Program-made: the position numbers and the translations under genes
The notes under the pieces: model-generated
Seen by the model: the letters and a program-made list of their open reading frames with translations, nothing else
What the model was told of the DNA's origin: nothing
Databases searched by the model: none
Shown here: positions 1-11,549 of the stretch, piece by piece
How positions within the stretch are numbered: position 1 is the first letter of the stretch
Layout: each line of letters begins with the position of its first letter
NCBI GenBank assembly: GCA_947176895.1
Contig: CAMWSK010000007.1
Location: 23,886 to 87,885 of the forward strand
Length of the DNA: 64,000 nt
Source: an uncultured Prevotellaceae bacterium
GTDB taxonomy: Bacteria; Bacteroidota; Bacteroidia; Bacteroidales; Bacteroidaceae
Direction of reading: 5' to 3'

Positions 1-2482
1 GGGTGCCGCAATCCTCCTCGGTGATAATCACATCGTGGGACACGTCCACCAGACGACGGGTCAGGTAACCGGCATCGGCCGTCTTCAGAGCCGTATCGGC
101 CAGACCCTTACGGGCGCCGTGAGTGGAGATAAAGTACTCCAGCACGCTCATACCCTCCTTAAAGTTAGAAAGAATGGGGTTCTCGATGGTGGTCACCTCG
201 GCACCGGCCTTGCTGGGCTTGGCCATCAGACCACGCATACCGGAAAGCTGGCTGATCTGTCCTGCACTACCACGAGCACCGGAATCAAGCATCATGTACA
301 CGGCATTGAAGCCTTGGTCAGCCTCGCGCATGGTCTTCATCAGAGTGGCACTCAACTCATTATTTACATGAGTCCAAGTGTCCACCACCTGGTGGTGACG
401 CTCGGTGTCAGTGATGAAGCCCATGGCATAATCACCCTGGATACGGTCCACCTCGTCGTTACCCTTCTTAATCAAAGCCTCTTTCTCCTTGGGAATGATG
501 ATGTCGCCCAAGTTGAAGCTCAAACCGCCTTCGTAAGCCAAGCGGTAACCAAGGTTCTTGATGCCGTCAAGGAACTCGCATGCACGAGCCACACCCACCT
601 TCTTGATAACGTCGGTAATCAATCCGCGGAGGGTCTTCTTACTGATAATTTCGTTGAAGAAACCTACCTCAACGGGGATAATCTCGTTGGCAATCACTCG
701 ACCAACGGAAGTCTCCACAGCGCGCTTACCAATGGTACCGTCTTCAAGCAGGTCATCCACGATTACCGTGACGGGAGCATGAACGTCCACCTTCTTACTG
801 TTGAAGGCAACAATAGCCTCCTCCGGGCCGTAGAATTTCAGACCACTACCCTTGGCACCGGGACGCAGCTTGGTAATATAATACAGGCCCAACACCATAT
901 CCTGAGAGGGAATGGTGATAGGAGCACCGTTGGCAGGATTCAATATATTATGGCTCTGGAGCATCAGAATCTGAGCCTCCAGGATAGCCTCGTTGCTCAA
1001 AGGCAAATGAACAGCCATCTGGTCACCATCGAAGTCAGCGTTGAACGCGGCACAAGCCAAGGGGTGAAGTTGAATGGCACGGCCCTCGATCATCTTGGGT
1101 TGGAAAGCCTGAATACCCAAACGGTGAAGAGTAGGTGCACGGTTCAAGAGTACGGGATGACCCTTCATCACATGCTCCAAGATGTCCCAAATAATGGGCT
1201 CACGACGATCGACAATCTTCTTGGCGCTCTTCACGGTCTTCACAATACCGCGCTCGATGAGTTTGCGGATGATGAACGGCTTATACAACTCGGCAGCCAT
1301 CAATTTGGGCAGACCGCACTCACCCATCTTCAACTCGGGACCCACAACGATAACGGAACGGGCACTATAGTCGACACGCTTACCCAAAAGGTTCTGACGG
1401 AAACGACCTTGCTTACCCTTCAACGAATCGGAAAGTGACTTCAGGGGACGGTTACTATCGGTCTTGACGGCACTGCTCTTACGGCTGTTGTCCAGCAAGC
1501 TGTCAACAGCCTCCTGCAGCATACGCTTCTCGTTACGCAGAATCACCTCGGGAGCATGAATCTCCACCAAACGCTTCAGACGGTTGTTGCGGATAATCAC
1601 GCGGCGATAAAGATCGTTCAGGTCACTGGTTGCAAAGCGGCCACCATCCAGAGGAACCAAAGGTCGCAACTCGGGCGGAATAACGGGCAGTTCGCTCAGA
1701 ATCATCCACTCGGGGCGGTTCTTGTCCTTGTTGGGACCCATACTCGAGCGGAAACTCTCCACCACCTGCAGGCGCTTCAAAGCCTCGTTCTTACGCTGCT
1801 GTGCACCCTCTTGGTTGGCCTGGGCACGCAACTGGTAGGAAAGAGTATCGAGGTCGAGACGAATCAACAGGTCATACAAAGCCTCCGCGCCCATCTTGCA
1901 GATGAACTTCTGGGGATCCGTGTCTTCCAAATAGAAGTTGTCGTTGCTCACACGATCCATCACCTCCATGTACTCGTCCTCGCTCAGGATGTCACCATCC
2001 TCGATACCCTTGCTTAGGCTGGGAGTCTCCAAACCCTTCATAGCACCGGCCTGGATAACGATATAGCGTTCGTAGTAGATGATTTGGTCGAGCTTTTTGG
2101 TAGGAATACCCAGCAGATAACCGATCTTGTTGGGCAAAGAGCGGAAATACCAAATATGGGCCACAGGCACCACCAGATGGATATGGCCGCTACGCTCGCG
2201 GCGCACCTTTTTCTCTGTCACCTGCACACCACAACGGTCACACGTGATACCCTTATAGCGAATGCGCTTATACTTACCGCAATGGCACTCATAGTCCTTC
2301 GTGGGACCGAAGATGCGTTCGCAGAACAAACCGTCACGCTCGGGCTTGTATGTACGGTAGTTGACAGTCTCAGGCTTCAGCACCTCACCGTATGACTCCT
2401 CCAGAATCTGCTGGGGAGAAGCCAATCCAACCGTGATCTTGGTGAAGTTCGTCTTTATCTTGTTTTCTTTCTTAAAAGCCAT
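1..2482 (-). CDS. rpoC: RNA polymerase beta' subunit, N-terminal ~827 residues (cut by window edge)
   Basis: Largest catalytic subunit of RNA polymerase; the gene runs off the start of the window, so only the N-terminal part is present. The start codon at 2480-2482 opens [13 protein letters not shown]. The zinc-binding N-terminal region with CDRCG follows, and the catalytic magnesium motif NADFDGDQM is encoded near 1015-1044, about residue 480. It lies 25 bp downstream of rpoB in the same direction and is the last visible gene of the ribosomal protein/RNA polymerase operon. Nothing odd is seen in the visible part. Confidence 0.97.
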   Translation of the reverse strand, partial: MAFKKENKIKTNFTKITVGLASPQQILEESYGEVLKPETVNYRTYKPERDGLFCERIFGPTKDYECHCGKYKRIRYKGITCDRCGVQVTEKKVRRERSGHIHLVVPVAHIWYFRSLPNKIGYLLGIPTKKLDQIIYYERYIVIQAGAMKGLETPSLSKGIEDGDILSEDEYMEVMDRVSNDNFYLEDTDPQKFICKMGAEALYDLLIRLDLDTLSYQLRAQANQEGAQQRKNEALKRLQVVESFRSSMGPNKDKNRPEWMILSELPVIPPELRPLVPLDGGRFATSDLNDLYRRVIIRNNRLKRLVEIHAPEVILRNEKRMLQEAVDSLLDNSRKSSAVKTDSNRPLKSLSDSLKGKQGRFRQNLLGKRVDYSARSVIVVGPELKMGECGLPKLMAAELYKPFIIRKLIERGIVKTVKSAKKIVDRREPIIWDILEHVMKGHPVLLNRAPTLHRLGIQAFQPKMIEGRAIQLHPLACAAFNADFDGDQMAVHLPLSNEAILEAQILMLQSHNILNPANGAPITIPSQDMVLGLYYITKLRPGAKGSGLKFYGPEEAIVAFNSKKVDVHAPVTVIVDDLLEDGTIGKRAVETSVGRVIANEIIPVEVGFFNEIISKKTLRGLITDVIKKVGVARACEFLDGIKNLGYRLAYEGGLSFNLGDIIIPKEKEALIKKGNDEVDRIQGDYAMGFITDTERHHQVVDTWTHVNNELSATLMKTMREADQGFNAVYMMLDSGARGSAGQISQLSGMRGLMAKPSKAGAEVTTIENPILSNFKEGMSVLEYFISTHGARKGLADTALKTADAGYLTRRLVDVSHDVIITEEDCGT

Positions 2483-2507
2483 AATTCTCTTTGTCTGATT
2501 ATCCGAT

Positions 2508-5500
2508 TTACTCCAAGGTTACGCTCAATCCCAAACCCTTCAACTCGTGCAACAGCACATTCAAAGACTCGGGAATACCGGGTGTGGGCATAGGCTCACC
2601 CTTTACAATAGCCTCGTAGGCCTTGCTGCGGCCCACCACATCATCACTCTTGATGGTCAAAATCTCCTGCAACACATGAGATGCACCGAAAGCCTCGATG
2701 GCCCAAACCTCCATCTCTCCGAAACGCTGACCTCCGAACAGGGCCTTACCGCCCAAGGGTTGCTGCGTGATGAGAGAATAGGGACCGATGGAACGGGCAT
2801 GCATCTTATCCTCCACCATGTGACCCAACTTCAGCATATAGGCAATACCCACCGTAGCAAGCTGGTCGAACGGTTCGCCCGTGGCACCATCATAAAGCTG
2901 AGTCGAACAATAGCGGGGCAAGCCGGCCTTGTCGGTCCACTCGTTCAGGTCCTCAAGATGAGCGCCATCGAAGATAGGTGTAGCGAACTTAACACCCAGT
3001 TCCTTACCGGCGGCACCCAACACTGTCTCGAAAATCTGACCGATGTTCATACGTGAAGGCACACCCAAGGGGTTCAATACGATATCCACGGGGGTACCGT
3101 CTGCCAAGAAAGGCATATCCTCCGAACGCACTATCTTACTTACAATACCCTTATTACCATGGCGACCGGCCATCTTATCACCTACGCCGATACGACGCTT
3201 CTTAGCAATATAAACTTTAGCCACCTGAAGAATACCGCTGGGCAGTTCATCGCCAATCTGCAAAGCGAACTTCTTACGCTTCTGTTCGGCATCAAGCAGT
3301 TTATATTTCTTCATGTAATTGGTAATCAGCTTAGAAATCAGTCCGTTTACATGCTCGTCAGTAGTCCATCCACTAATCTGAACACCTGCAAAGTCAACAG
3401 CCTGAATGGCACCGGCAGTGAACTTGCTACCGGCGGGAATCACCTCCACACCCATATAATCGGTAACCCCTGCGCTCTTCTGACCTTTGGTCAACTCAAG
3501 CAGTTTGTCTACCAAAATAGCCTTCAAGTCTGCCACCTTGTCATCGAACTCCTCATCCATAGCAGCCAGACGGGGCTTGTCAGCCATGCGCTGAGAGCGG
3601 GTCTTGACTGCACGCGAATAGAGTTTCTTGTCGATGACCACACCACTCAAAGAGGGGCTGGCCTTCAGAGACGCGTCCTTTACATCGCCGGCCTTATCAC
3701 CGAAGATGGCGCGAAGCAGCTTCTCCTCAGGGCTGGGATCGCTCTCGCCCTTGGGAGTAATCTTACCTATCATGATGTCGCCGGGAACCACACGGGCACC
3801 GATACGGATGATGCCGTTCTCATCCAAATCCTTGGTTGCCTCCTCGCTCACATTGGGAATATCGCTGGTCAGTTCCTCCACGCCACGTTTGGTCTCACGC
3901 ACCTCCAAAGCGAACTCCTCCACATGGACACTGGTCAGCATATCCTCGCGAACCACACGTTCGCTCAGCACGATAGCATCCTCATAGTTGTAGCCCTTCC
4001 AAGGCATGTAAGCCACCACCAAGTTCTTACCCAAAGCCAATTCGCCGTTCTCGGTAGAATAACCCTCGGTGAGGATGTCGCCGGCCTTCACATGCTGACC
4101 CTTCTCGCAAATGGGGCGAAGGTCAATGGTCATGTTTTGGTTGGTGCGACGGAACTTGGGAATACGGTATTCCTTCAAAGCGGGTTCAAAACTTACGAAC
4201 TCCTCCTCTTCCGTACGGTCGTAGAGAATACGGATTGTGGTAGCATCCACATAATCCACCACGCCATCGCCTTCGGCAGTAACCATGGTGCGGCTGTCCT
4301 CACACACTTGCTTCTCAATACCTGTACCCACGATAGGAGCTTCGGTACGCAGCAAGGGAACTGCCTGACGCATCATGTTGGAGCCCATCAGCGCACGGTG
4401 GGCATCGTCATGCTCCAGGAAAGGAATCAAAGAGGCTGCGATAGAAGCAATCTGCTGGGGAGCGACATCCATCAGCTCCACCTCTGCAGGAGGAACCACA
4501 GGATAGTCATCGTCCTGACGGCACTTGACCTTCGTGCGGATGAAAGTACCGTCATCGTTCAAGGGTGCGTTACCCTGACCGATAATCTTACCCTCCTCGT
4601 CCTCTGCAGTCATATACTGAACACCACCATCGCTCAGATCTACAACGCCATCGGTCACCTTACGGTAGGGAGTCTCTATAAAGCCCAAATCATTGATTTT
4701 GGCAAACACGCAAAGTGAACTGATCAGACCGATGTTGGGACCTTCAGGACTCTCGATGGGGCATAGACGACCATAGTGTGTATAGTGCACGTCGCGAACC
4801 TCAAAACCGGCACGCTCACGCGACAGACCGCCGGGGCCCAGGGCGGAAAGACGACGCTTGTGTGTCACCTCGGCCAAGGGATTGGTCTGATCCATAAACT
4901 GGCTCAGCGCGTTGGTACCAAAGAACGTATTGATAACGCTCGAAATGGTTTTTGCATTCACCAACTCGATGGGAGAGAACACCTCATTGTCACGCACGTT
5001 CATGCGCTCACGGATAGTACGGCTCATGCGAGCCAGACCGATAGAGAATTGATTAGCCAACTGCTCACCTACGGTACGAACACGACGGTTACTCAGGTGG
5101 TCAATATCATCCACATAAGCCTTCGAGTTAATCAACTCAATCAGATACTTGATAATCTCGATGATATCTTCCTTCGTCAATACACGGACAGAGGGGTCGA
5201 TATTCATCTTCAACTTGCGGTTGATGCGATAACGACCAACCTCACCCAAATCATAACGCTTCTCAGAGAAGAACAGATTGTAGATAACCTCACGTGCACT
5301 GGCATCATCAGCAGGTTCCGCATTGCGCAACTGACGATAGATGTAAGCCACAGCCTCCTTTTCACTGTTGGAGGTATCCTTCTGCAACGTATTAAATATA
5401 ATGGAATACTCCGAAACATCGGCATCCTGCTTGTGCACCAAGATAGAATCAATTCCGTTCTCAATGATTTCACTGATATTCTCCTCGGTCAGCACGGTCT

Positions 5501-6320
5501 CACGCTCCAAAAGCACCTCATTACGTTCGATGGAAACCACCTCACCCGTATCCTCGTCCACGAAGTCCTCAACCCAACTCTTCAGCACACGGGCAGCCAG
5601 ACGCTGACCCTCACACTTCATCAGGTTCTCGCGGGTAGCCACAATCTCCTCGGCAAGACCGAAAATCTCAAGAATATCCTTATCCGTCTCGTAGCCGATA
5701 GCGCGCAGCAAAGTGGTTACAGGCAATTTCTTCTTACGGTCGATGTAGGCATACATCACGTTGTTGATGTCCGTAGCAAACTCAATCCAAGAACCCTTGA
5801 AAGGAATGATACGGGCCGAATAAAGCTGCGTACCATTGCTGTGCATGCTGCTGCCGAAGAACACACCCGGAGAGCGATGCAACTGGGAAACAACCACACG
5901 CTCGGCACCATTGATAATAAAGGTGCCGTTGGGTGTCATATAAGGAATCGGACCCAAGAAGACATCCTGAATAACAGTGTCAAAATCCTCATGGTCAGGA
6001 TCCGTGCAATACAACTTCAACTTAGCCTTCAAAGGCACAGCGTATGTATAGCCACGCTCCAAACACTCCTCAATGCTGTAGCGAGGAGGATCAATATAAT
6101 AGTCAAGGAACTCCAGCACAAAATTATTACGCGTGTCCGCAATGGGGAAGTTCTCGGAGAACACCTTATAGAGACCATCGTTTTTTCTCAGTTCGGGGGG
6201 AGTATCCAACTGGAGGAAGTCGTTAAAAGACTTCAACTGTACTTCCAAGAAGTCCGGATAAGGCATAGGACTCTTTACGGAAGCGAAATTTACTCTGTTA
6301 CTAATAATGTTAGAAGCCAT
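2508..6320 (-). CDS. rpoB: RNA polymerase beta subunit
   Basis: Beta subunit of RNA polymerase, 1270 residues, full length for Bacteroidota. Recognisable blocks run in order: the N-terminal lobe ([15 protein letters not shown]), the rifampicin-region core ([20 protein letters not shown]), the [15 protein letters not shown] block, and the C-terminal switch and clamp region ([18 protein letters not shown]). In the rifampicin region the usual [10 protein letters not shown] and [12 protein letters not shown] residues are present, so there is no obvious resistance substitution by eye. It is preceded by rplL with a hairpin-containing spacer of about 100 bp and followed closely by rpoC. Confidence 0.98.
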   Translation of the reverse strand: MASNIISNRVNFASVKSPMPYPDFLEVQLKSFNDFLQLDTPPELRKNDGLYKVFSENFPIADTRNNFVLEFLDYYIDPPRYSIEECLERGYTYAVPLKAKLKLYCTDPDHEDFDTVIQDVFLGPIPYMTPNGTFIINGAERVVVSQLHRSPGVFFGSSMHSNGTQLYSARIIPFKGSWIEFATDINNVMYAYIDRKKKLPVTTLLRAIGYETDKDILEIFGLAEEIVATRENLMKCEGQRLAARVLKSWVEDFVDEDTGEVVSIERNEVLLERETVLTEENISEIIENGIDSILVHKQDADVSEYSIIFNTLQKDTSNSEKEAVAYIYRQLRNAEPADDASAREVIYNLFFSEKRYDLGEVGRYRINRKLKMNIDPSVRVLTKEDIIEIIKYLIELINSKAYVDDIDHLSNRRVRTVGEQLANQFSIGLARMSRTIRERMNVRDNEVFSPIELVNAKTISSVINTFFGTNALSQFMDQTNPLAEVTHKRRLSALGPGGLSRERAGFEVRDVHYTHYGRLCPIESPEGPNIGLISSLCVFAKINDLGFIETPYRKVTDGVVDLSDGGVQYMTAEDEEGKIIGQGNAPLNDDGTFIRTKVKCRQDDDYPVVPPAEVELMDVAPQQIASIAASLIPFLEHDDAHRALMGSNMMRQAVPLLRTEAPIVGTGIEKQVCEDSRTMVTAEGDGVVDYVDATTIRILYDRTEEEEFVSFEPALKEYRIPKFRRTNQNMTIDLRPICEKGQHVKAGDILTEGYSTENGELALGKNLVVAYMPWKGYNYEDAIVLSERVVREDMLTSVHVEEFALEVRETKRGVEELTSDIPNVSEEATKDLDENGIIRIGARVVPGDIMIGKITPKGESDPSPEEKLLRAIFGDKAGDVKDASLKASPSLSGVVIDKKLYSRAVKTRSQRMADKPRLAAMDEEFDDKVADLKAILVDKLLELTKGQKSAGVTDYMGVEVIPAGSKFTAGAIQAVDFAGVQISGWTTDEHVNGLISKLITNYMKKYKLLDAEQKRKKFALQIGDELPSGILQVAKVYIAKKRRIGVGDKMAGRHGNKGIVSKIVRSEDMPFLADGTPVDIVLNPLGVPSRMNIGQIFETVLGAAGKELGVKFATPIFDGAHLEDLNEWTDKAGLPRYCSTQLYDGATGEPFDQLATVGIAYMLKLGHMVEDKMHARSIGPYSLITQQPLGGKALFGGQRFGEMEVWAIEAFGASHVLQEILTIKSDDVVGRSKAYEAIVKGEPMPTPGIPESLNVLLHELKGLGLSVTLE

Positions 6321-6358
6321 CTAATATCGTTTTGTCAACTTGGGATATTGTTAGACAC

Positions 6359-6396
6359 AAAAAGGTAATGAATTCTCTACCAGAGAATCCATTACC
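6359..6396 (-). terminator. Attenuator-like hairpin between rplL and rpoB
   Basis: Read on the minus strand, a 15-bp stem (arms 6382-6396 and 6364-6378, one mismatch) with a 3-nt loop is followed immediately by five T residues. It lies after the rplL stop and 44 bp before the rpoB start, where a partial terminator is known in the E. coli rplL-rpoB spacer. I infer it lowers rpoBC expression relative to the ribosomal proteins. The stem is only moderately GC-rich, so partial read-through is plausible. Confidence 0.7.
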
Positions 6397-6423
6397 ATGA
6401 ATCCTAATTACTCAGGATAGGAT

Positions 6424-6801
6424 TTACTTCAGCTCGATTTCAGCACCAGCCTCCTCAAGGGTCTTCTTCAGAGCCTCGGCGTCAGACTTGGCCATACCCT
6501 CCTTCAACACGCTGGGAGCACCGTCTACCATGTCCTTAGCCTCCTTCAGACCAAGACCGCAAGCCTCCTTAACGGCCTTAACCACCTGGAGCTTGTTAGC
6601 ACCAGCAGCCTTCAACACAACGTCGAAGTCGGTCTTCTCCTCAGCAGCCTCAGCAGCACCGCCAGCAGCGGGACCAGCAACAGCCACAGCTGCAGCTGCG
6701 GGCTCAATACCATACTCATCCTTCAGGATGGTTGCCAACTCATTAACTTCCTTTACTGTCAAGTTTACCAACTCTTCAGCAATAGCTTTCAAATCTGCCA
6801 T
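6424..6801 (-). CDS. rplL: 50S ribosomal protein L7/L12
   Basis: Stalk protein of the large ribosomal subunit that recruits translational GTPases. The 125 residues show the N-terminal dimerisation helix ([15 protein letters not shown]), an Ala/Pro/Gly-rich hinge ([16 protein letters not shown]) and the C-terminal domain ending in [14 protein letters not shown]. It sits 63 bp downstream of rplJ, its stalk-base partner, in the usual operon order. Confidence 0.98.
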   Translation of the reverse strand: MADLKAIAEELVNLTVKEVNELATILKDEYGIEPAAAAVAVAGPAAGGAAEAAEEKTDFDVVLKAAGANKLQVVKAVKEACGLGLKEAKDMVDGAPSVLKEGMAKSDAEALKKTLEEAGAEIELK

Positions 6802-6864
6802 TTTATTCTACTATTTATTTGTTTGTTATTTGTTCTGTTTGTTGTTATGCGGCTTGTCGACCAA

Positions 6865-7389
6865 TTATTCGGCCTTCTCGCCCAGAGTCTTGAGTACTCC
6901 GTGGATGGTATTCTGTCCACTCTGCAAAGCCGACAGAACATTCTTGGCGGGAGACTGCAGCAAAGCAACAATCTCTGCAATAACCTCGTTCTTGCTCTTG
7001 ATGCCAACCAAAGCGTCCAACTGCTCAGCACCCACATACATGCCTTCCTCGGCATAAGCGGCCTTCAGAGCGGGCTTCTCAACCTTCTTGCTCTTAATCT
7101 CCTTGAGCATCTTGGCAGGTTGATTGGCAACCTCGGTGAAAAGAACAGCAGTGCTGCCCTTCAAAACATCATACAGAGCAGAGAAATCTACTTCAGCAGC
7201 TTCAAGAGCCTTGTGCAAGAGGGTGTTCTTAACAACCACCATCTTGATATTGCTCTGGAAACACTTACGGCGAAGAGCACTCGTTACCTCTGCGTTCATA
7301 CCCTCTACATCCACCAAGTAGAAGTGAGGGTACTGCTGCATCAGCTCACCCAAATGTGCGATAATTGCACCTTTATCTTCCTTTCTCAT
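6865..7389 (-). CDS. rplJ: 50S ribosomal protein L10
   Basis: Base of the ribosomal stalk that anchors L7/L12 dimers; 174 residues, normal length. The N-terminal rRNA-binding domain (EDKGAIIAHLGELMQQYPHF) and a long C-terminal helix that docks L12 are visible. It is 17 bp downstream of rplA. In many bacteria L10 with L12 autoregulates this operon by binding its own leader, but I did not identify that leader here. Confidence 0.97.
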   Translation of the reverse strand: MRKEDKGAIIAHLGELMQQYPHFYLVDVEGMNAEVTSALRRKCFQSNIKMVVVKNTLLHKALEAAEVDFSALYDVLKGSTAVLFTEVANQPAKMLKEIKSKKVEKPALKAAYAEEGMYVGAEQLDALVGIKSKNEVIAEIVALLQSPAKNVLSALQSGQNTIHGVLKTLGEKAE

Positions 7390-7406
7390 AATTCTTTTCC
7401 TAATTA

Positions 7407-8105
7407 TTAGATTTCCTCACAAGCCTTAGGATCAACCTTGATACCGCGGCTCATAGTGCTTGAAAGATAAACGCTCTTCACATAAGTTCCCTTTGCGGCG
7501 GCGGGCTTCAGCTTGTTGATGGTAGCCATGAACTCCCTCGCGTTCTGAGCAATCTGCTCAGCGGTGAAACTCACCTTACCGATTGAAGTATGCACGATAC
7601 CGGTCTTGTCGACCTTGAAATCAATCTTACCCTGCTTCACCTCACGAACGGCCTTGGCCACATCCATGGTTACGGTACCACTCTTGGGATTAGGCATCAG
7701 GCCACGAGGACCCAACACACGACCCAAAGCACCAATCTTACCCATGATAGCGGGCATGGTAATGATTACATCGATATCAGTCCAGCCACCTTTAATCTTC
7801 TCGATATATTCATCGAGACCTACATAGTCTGCACCAGCTTCCTTGGCAGCAGCTTCAGCATCAGGAGTACACAGGCACAACACACGTGTCACCTTACCGG
7901 TACCATTGGGCAGCGAAACAACGCCACGCACCATTTGGTTTGCCTTACGAGGATCAACGCCCAAGCGCACATCGATATCCACAGACGCATCAAACTTGGT
8001 AGTGGTAATATCCTTCACCAACTGAGATGCCTCTTTCAGAGTGTAAGCTCTCCCTGCTTCAATCTTATCAGCTACCAACTTTTGGTTTTTTGTCAGTTTA
8101 CTCAT
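7407..8105 (-). CDS. rplA: 50S ribosomal protein L1
   Basis: rRNA-binding protein of the L1 stalk and, in other bacteria, a translational repressor of the rplK-rplA unit. It is 232 residues, full length, with family blocks [15 protein letters not shown] and [16 protein letters not shown]. It lies 14 bp after rplK and 17 bp before rplJ. Confidence 0.98.
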   Translation of the reverse strand: MSKLTKNQKLVADKIEAGRAYTLKEASQLVKDITTTKFDASVDIDVRLGVDPRKANQMVRGVVSLPNGTGKVTRVLCLCTPDAEAAAKEAGADYVGLDEYIEKIKGGWTDIDVIITMPAIMGKIGALGRVLGPRGLMPNPKSGTVTMDVAKAVREVKQGKIDFKVDKTGIVHTSIGKVSFTAEQIAQNAREFMATINKLKPAAAKGTYVKSVYLSSTMSRGIKVDPKACEEI

Positions 8106-8119
8106 TTGAATTGAAGTTT

Positions 8120-8563
8120 TTAATTGTTAGCGGGAAACTCACCCTTTACAGTGATACCCATACTTCTTGCTGTTCCTGCAACCAAAGTCATTGCAGACTC
8201 AATAGTAAAACAGTTCAGGTCAGGCATTTTATCCTGAGCGATGGCACGAACCTGTTCCCAAGTAATCTCGGCAACCTTCTTACGGTTAGGCTCAGCAGAT
8301 CCGCTCTTGATTTTTGCAGCCTCCATCAACTGGATTGCAACAGGAGGAGTCTTAACGACGAAATCGTAGCTCTTATCGTTGTAATACGTGATAACCACAG
8401 GCAAAACCTTGCCAGCCTTGTCCTGGGTTCTGGCGTTGAATGCCTTACAGAAATCCATGATGTTGATACCCTTGGAGCCCAAAGCAGGACCCACTGGGGG
8501 TGATGGATTTGCAGCGCCTCCTTTAATCTGCAATTTGATTAATCCAGCAACTTCTTTAGCCAT
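8120..8563 (-). CDS. rplK: 50S ribosomal protein L11
   Basis: Binds the GTPase-associated region of 23S rRNA. The 147 residues start [20 protein letters not shown] and carry the proline-rich segment [17 protein letters not shown] typical of L11. It follows nusG by 60 bp and precedes rplA by 14 bp. Confidence 0.98.
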   Translation of the reverse strand: MAKEVAGLIKLQIKGGAANPSPPVGPALGSKGINIMDFCKAFNARTQDKAGKVLPVVITYYNDKSYDFVVKTPPVAIQLMEAAKIKSGSAEPNRKKVAEITWEQVRAIAQDKMPDLNCFTIESAMTLVAGTARSMGITVKGEFPANN

Positions 8564-8623
8564 TTGAATTATTCTTTTTTATTGTCGATTTATTTTGAGA
8601 ACGTCATACCGGTAACAACGGCA

Positions 8624-9178
8624 TCACAATTTCTCAACCTGCATAAAGCCAAGTTCCAACGGTGTTTTACGACCGAAAATCTTGACACTCACTTTCAGTT
8701 TCTTCTTCTCCTCATTGACTTCTTCAATCAGCGCATCGAATCCGCTGAAAGGTCCTTCATTCACGCGCACACTCTCGCCAACCTCGAAAGAAAGCACAAC
8801 CTCTTCACCGACATCCTGCAGTTCATCCACAGAACCCAGCATCTGAGCCACCTCATGAGAGCGCAAGGGCATAGGCTTCGTACTATTCTTAGTATCACTA
8901 AGGAAACCCAACACGTTGGGAACATTGCGTAGCTGACTCTGCGTCTCACCCACAAGATCCGTCTCCACAAAGACATACCCTGCAAAACGATAAAGTTCTT
9001 TAACTACGCGCTTGCCATTACGGACAGTCACCTTTTTCTCCGTGGGAACCAGTACCTGAGCAACATGTTTGGCAAAATCCTCATGTTGTTTGATGTATGC
9101 CTCAATGTACTCCTTTACCTTGCCTTCCTTACCACTGATGGCACGCATAACGTACCAGTTCATTGCAGTATCAGCCAT
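8624..9178 (-). CDS. nusG: Transcription antitermination/elongation factor NusG
   Basis: Cytoplasmic elongation factor that binds the RNA polymerase clamp and can couple to the ribosome or Rho. It is 184 residues, with the NGN domain at the start ([20 protein letters not shown], then RFAGYVFVE) and a C-terminal KOW domain ([20 protein letters not shown]). It lies 14 bp after secE, the usual neighbour. Confidence 0.96.
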   Translation of the reverse strand: MADTAMNWYVMRAISGKEGKVKEYIEAYIKQHEDFAKHVAQVLVPTEKKVTVRNGKRVVKELYRFAGYVFVETDLVGETQSQLRNVPNVLGFLSDTKNSTKPMPLRSHEVAQMLGSVDELQDVGEEVVLSFEVGESVRVNEGPFSGFDALIEEVNEEKKKLKVSVKIFGRKTPLELGFMQVEKL

Positions 9179-9192
9179 GATTCTCTCTCAGA

Positions 9193-9390
9193 TTAGCGTA
9201 ACACGTCGTAGACAGCAGAAATTCCCTTCTGGAAAAGAAAGTCAATACAGAAAACTACCAGCGCAATACATAGGGAAGCAATAAGTACAAGTGCTGCACT
9301 GTTCATAAGTTCTGAACGTGAAGGCCAAGAGACCTTATGCGTTAGTTCTTCGTATGATTCTTTACAGTAGTTAATAATGCCTTTAAACAT
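9193..9390 (-). CDS. secE: Preprotein translocase subunit SecE
   Basis: Small essential clamp of the SecYEG channel in the inner membrane. It is 65 residues from the ATG at 9388-9390 (MFKGIINYCKESYEELTHKV), with the conserved amphipathic helix ending in WPSR and one membrane helix (AALVLIASLCIALVVFCIDF). A longer reading to 9435 would run into the 3' half of tRNA-Trp, so the shorter start is preferred. Confidence 0.95.
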   Translation of the reverse strand: MFKGIINYCKESYEELTHKVSWPSRSELMNSAALVLIASLCIALVVFCIDFLFQKGISAVYDVLR

Positions 9391-9405
9391 ATTCTTTTGT
9401 TTTTG

Positions 9406-9478
9406 CACGGGAAGAGAGGCTCGAACTCCCGACACCTGGTTTTGGAGACCAGTGCTCTACCGACTGAGCTATTCCCGT
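9406..9478 (-). tRNA. tRNA-Trp (CCA)
   Basis: A 73-nt cloverleaf on the minus strand with acceptor arm ACGGGAA/TTCCCGT, D-arm TAGCTCAGTCGGTAGAGCA, anticodon loop CTCCAAA reading CCA, and T-arm GTTCGAGCC. It lies between tuf and secE, the standard place in Bacteroidota, and is probably excised from the common transcript. Confidence 0.97.
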
Positions 9479-9554
9479 AAGTGGAACCCCATCCCATCAC
9501 TGAGAGGGGATTCCTTATTTGGTTTAGTCTATAATCCTAATATTGGGTTCAGGA

Positions 9555-10742
9555 TTAGTCGAACACCTCGGTAATCTGACCGGAACCTACGGTGCGACCA
9601 CCCTCACGGATAGCGAAACGCAGACCTACATTCAGAGCCACAGCATAAATCAACTCAACGGTAATCTCTACGTTGTCGCCGGGCATAACCATCTCGATAC
9701 CCTCGGGCAGGTGAATCTCACCGGTGCAATCCATAGTACGGAGATAGAACTGAGGACGATACTTGTTACCGAAAGGAGTGTGACGACCACCCTCTTCCTT
9801 CTTCAGGACGTAGATAGAAGCCTTGAAGCCCTTGTGAGGAGTGATAACACCGGGGTGGGTAATAACCATACCACGCTTAACTTCCTGCTTGTCGATACCA
9901 CGGAGCAACAGACCTACGTTGTCACCGGCCTCACCCTGATCCAACAACTTGCGGAACATTTCAACACCGGTAATCACAGACTTCTTGTCCTCACCCAGAC
10001 CCAAAATCTGAACTTCATCGCCAACCTTCACAACACCAGTCTCAATACGACCGGTAGCAACGGTACCACGACCGGTAATAGAGAACACGTCCTCAACAGG
10101 CATCAAGAAAGGCTTCTCAACATCGCGAACGGGTTCCTGAATCCAAGTGTCGCAAGCCTCCATCAACTCGACAACCTTGTCTTCCCACTCCTTAACGCCA
10201 TTCAAAGCACCAAGAGCAGAACCACGGATAATAGGAGTCTCGTCCTCGAAGTCGTACTGAGAAAGCAACTCGTGCATTTCCATCTCAACCAACTCCAGCA
10301 TCTCCTCATCGTCCACCATATCGCACTTGTTCAAGAACACAACCAGACGGGGAACGTTTACCTGACGAGCCAACAGGATGTGCTCGCGAGTCTGAGGCAT
10401 AGGACCATCAGTAGCAGCAACCACGATAATGGCACCATCCATCTGAGCAGCACCGGTAACCATGTTCTTCACATAGTCAGCGTGTCCGGGGCAGTCAACG
10501 TGTGCATAGTGACGGTTGGGGGTCTCATATTCAATGTGAGAAGAGTTGATGGTGATACCACGTTCTTTCTCCTCGGGTGCATTATCAATCTGATCGAAAG
10601 ACTTAACATCCTGGCCGGTGCCATAACGCTCATGCAGAGTCTTGGAGATGGCGGCGGTCAGAGTAGTCTTACCGTGGTCTACGTGACCGATTGTACCAAT
10701 GTTCACATGGGGTTTGGTACGCTCAAATTTTTCTTTTGCCAT
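9555..10742 (-). CDS. tuf: Elongation factor Tu
   Basis: GTPase that delivers aminoacyl-tRNA to the ribosome; 395 residues. The GTP-binding motifs GHVDHGKTT (about residues 18-26), [12 protein letters not shown] and [10 protein letters not shown] are visible, followed by the two beta-barrel domains ending in [13 protein letters not shown]. It sits between a four-tRNA cluster upstream and tRNA-Trp-secE downstream. Confidence 0.98.
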   Translation of the reverse strand: MAKEKFERTKPHVNIGTIGHVDHGKTTLTAAISKTLHERYGTGQDVKSFDQIDNAPEEKERGITINSSHIEYETPNRHYAHVDCPGHADYVKNMVTGAAQMDGAIIVVAATDGPMPQTREHILLARQVNVPRLVVFLNKCDMVDDEEMLELVEMEMHELLSQYDFEDETPIIRGSALGALNGVKEWEDKVVELMEACDTWIQEPVRDVEKPFLMPVEDVFSITGRGTVATGRIETGVVKVGDEVQILGLGEDKKSVITGVEMFRKLLDQGEAGDNVGLLLRGIDKQEVKRGMVITHPGVITPHKGFKASIYVLKKEEGGRHTPFGNKYRPQFYLRTMDCTGEIHLPEGIEMVMPGDNVEITVELIYAVALNVGLRFAIREGGRTVGSGQITEVFD

Positions 10743-10799
10743 AGCGGTACTTTGTTATAGTATAAATTGTTTTTTAATTAATCTCTGTTCTGTTTTTCG

Positions 10800-10871
<72 letters not shown>

Positions 10872-10890
10872 AACATGACCCTTAAAGAAG

Positions 10891-10963
10891 AGCGGAAGAC
10901 GGGGCTCAAACCCGCGACCCCCAGCTTGGAAGGCTAGTGCTCTATCGACTGAGCTACTTCCGC
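10891..10963 (-). tRNA. tRNA-Gly (TCC)
   Basis: A 73-nt cloverleaf with acceptor GCGGAAG/CTTCCGC, anticodon loop CTTCCAA reading TCC, and T-loop GTTTGAGCC. Confidence 0.96.
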
Positions 10964-10980
10964 AGTTTCAAATAAGAGAG

Positions 10981-11063
10981 TGGGTAGTGATGGATTCGAA
11001 CCACCGAAGGCGAAAGCCAGCAGATTTACAGTCTGCCCCATTTGGCCACTCTGGTAACTACCC
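10981..11063 (-). tRNA. tRNA-Tyr (GTA)
   Basis: An 83-nt class II tRNA with a long variable arm (CTGGCTTTCGCC region), acceptor GGGTAGT/ACTACCC and anticodon loop CTGTAAA reading GTA. Confidence 0.96.
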
Positions 11064-11073
11064 TTGTTTTTCG

Positions 11074-11147
11074 AGCCTCTTGTCGGATTCGAACCAACGA
11101 CCCCGAGATTACAAATCACGTGCTCTGGCCAACTGAGCTAAAGAGGC
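11074..11147 (-). tRNA. tRNA-Thr (TGT)
   Basis: A 74-nt cloverleaf with acceptor GCCTCTT/AAGAGGC, anticodon loop TTTGTAA reading TGT, and T-loop GTTCGAATC. It is the first tRNA after the promoter at 11190-11221. Confidence 0.96.
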
Positions 11148-11189
11148 GAGTGCATCCGTGACATTGCATATCACGCTCTGAAACGGATG

Positions 11190-11221
11190 CAAAATTAGGC
11201 AATATTTCTTATTCTACCAAA
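11190..11221 (-). promoter_or_regulatory. Bacteroidota-type promoter for the tRNA-tuf transcript
   Basis: On the minus strand TTTG (11218-11221) is followed after 20 nt by TAATTTTG (11190-11197), matching the TTTG...TAnnTTTG -33/-7 consensus and spacing. It sits 43 bp upstream of the first tRNA and just beyond the 3' end of hpf, so the tRNA-tuf block has its own start. Confidence 0.75.
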
Positions 11222-11230
11222 CCAAAACCA

Positions 11231-11536
11231 TTATTTTTTTGCCGCACGTACTTTTTCTTTGTATTTTTCCAACTGACGGGTCAGTGTTTCCATGCAAAGA
11301 TCCACGGCCTCCTCGAACGAATCTCCGATTTTTTCGGCAAAAAGTTCACCACCGGGCAGCGCAACACTTAAGGATGCGCTTTTGTTCATCGAGGTTTCCG
11401 GTTTTGTCACTTTTAATGACACCTCTACCTTTCTTATATCTGAACTGAACTTTTCAATTTTCGAGACACGCTTTTGGATATAGTCTTGCAACTTTTCTCC
11501 AGCCTCAAAGTGAATGGTCTTAATCTTAATCTCCAT
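11231..11536 (-). CDS. hpf: Ribosome hibernation promoting factor (short HPF/YfiA type)
   Basis: Binds the 30S decoding site and silences ribosomes in stationary phase. The 101 residues fold as a single HPF/S30AE domain (MEIKIKTIHFEAGEKLQDYI at the start, then KVEVSLKV), ending in a basic tail KEKVRAAKK. It is the short form without the C-terminal dimerisation domain of long HPF. It follows the recombinase gene by 13 bp in the rpsU-xerC-hpf unit. Confidence 0.92.
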   Translation of the reverse strand: MEIKIKTIHFEAGEKLQDYIQKRVSKIEKFSSDIRKVEVSLKVTKPETSMNKSASLSVALPGGELFAEKIGDSFEEAVDLCMETLTRQLEKYKEKVRAAKK

Positions 11537-11549
11537 AATCGTTGCTTTT

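Noticed and set aside
2508..6320. Rifampicin-resistance substitution in rpoB
   Set aside because: The core segments read [10 protein letters not shown] and [12 protein letters not shown], the usual residues, as far as can be judged without an alignment.
9193..9435. Longer secE start at 9435
   Set aside because: It would extend into tRNA-Trp; the ATG at 9388-9390 gives a SecE of normal length.
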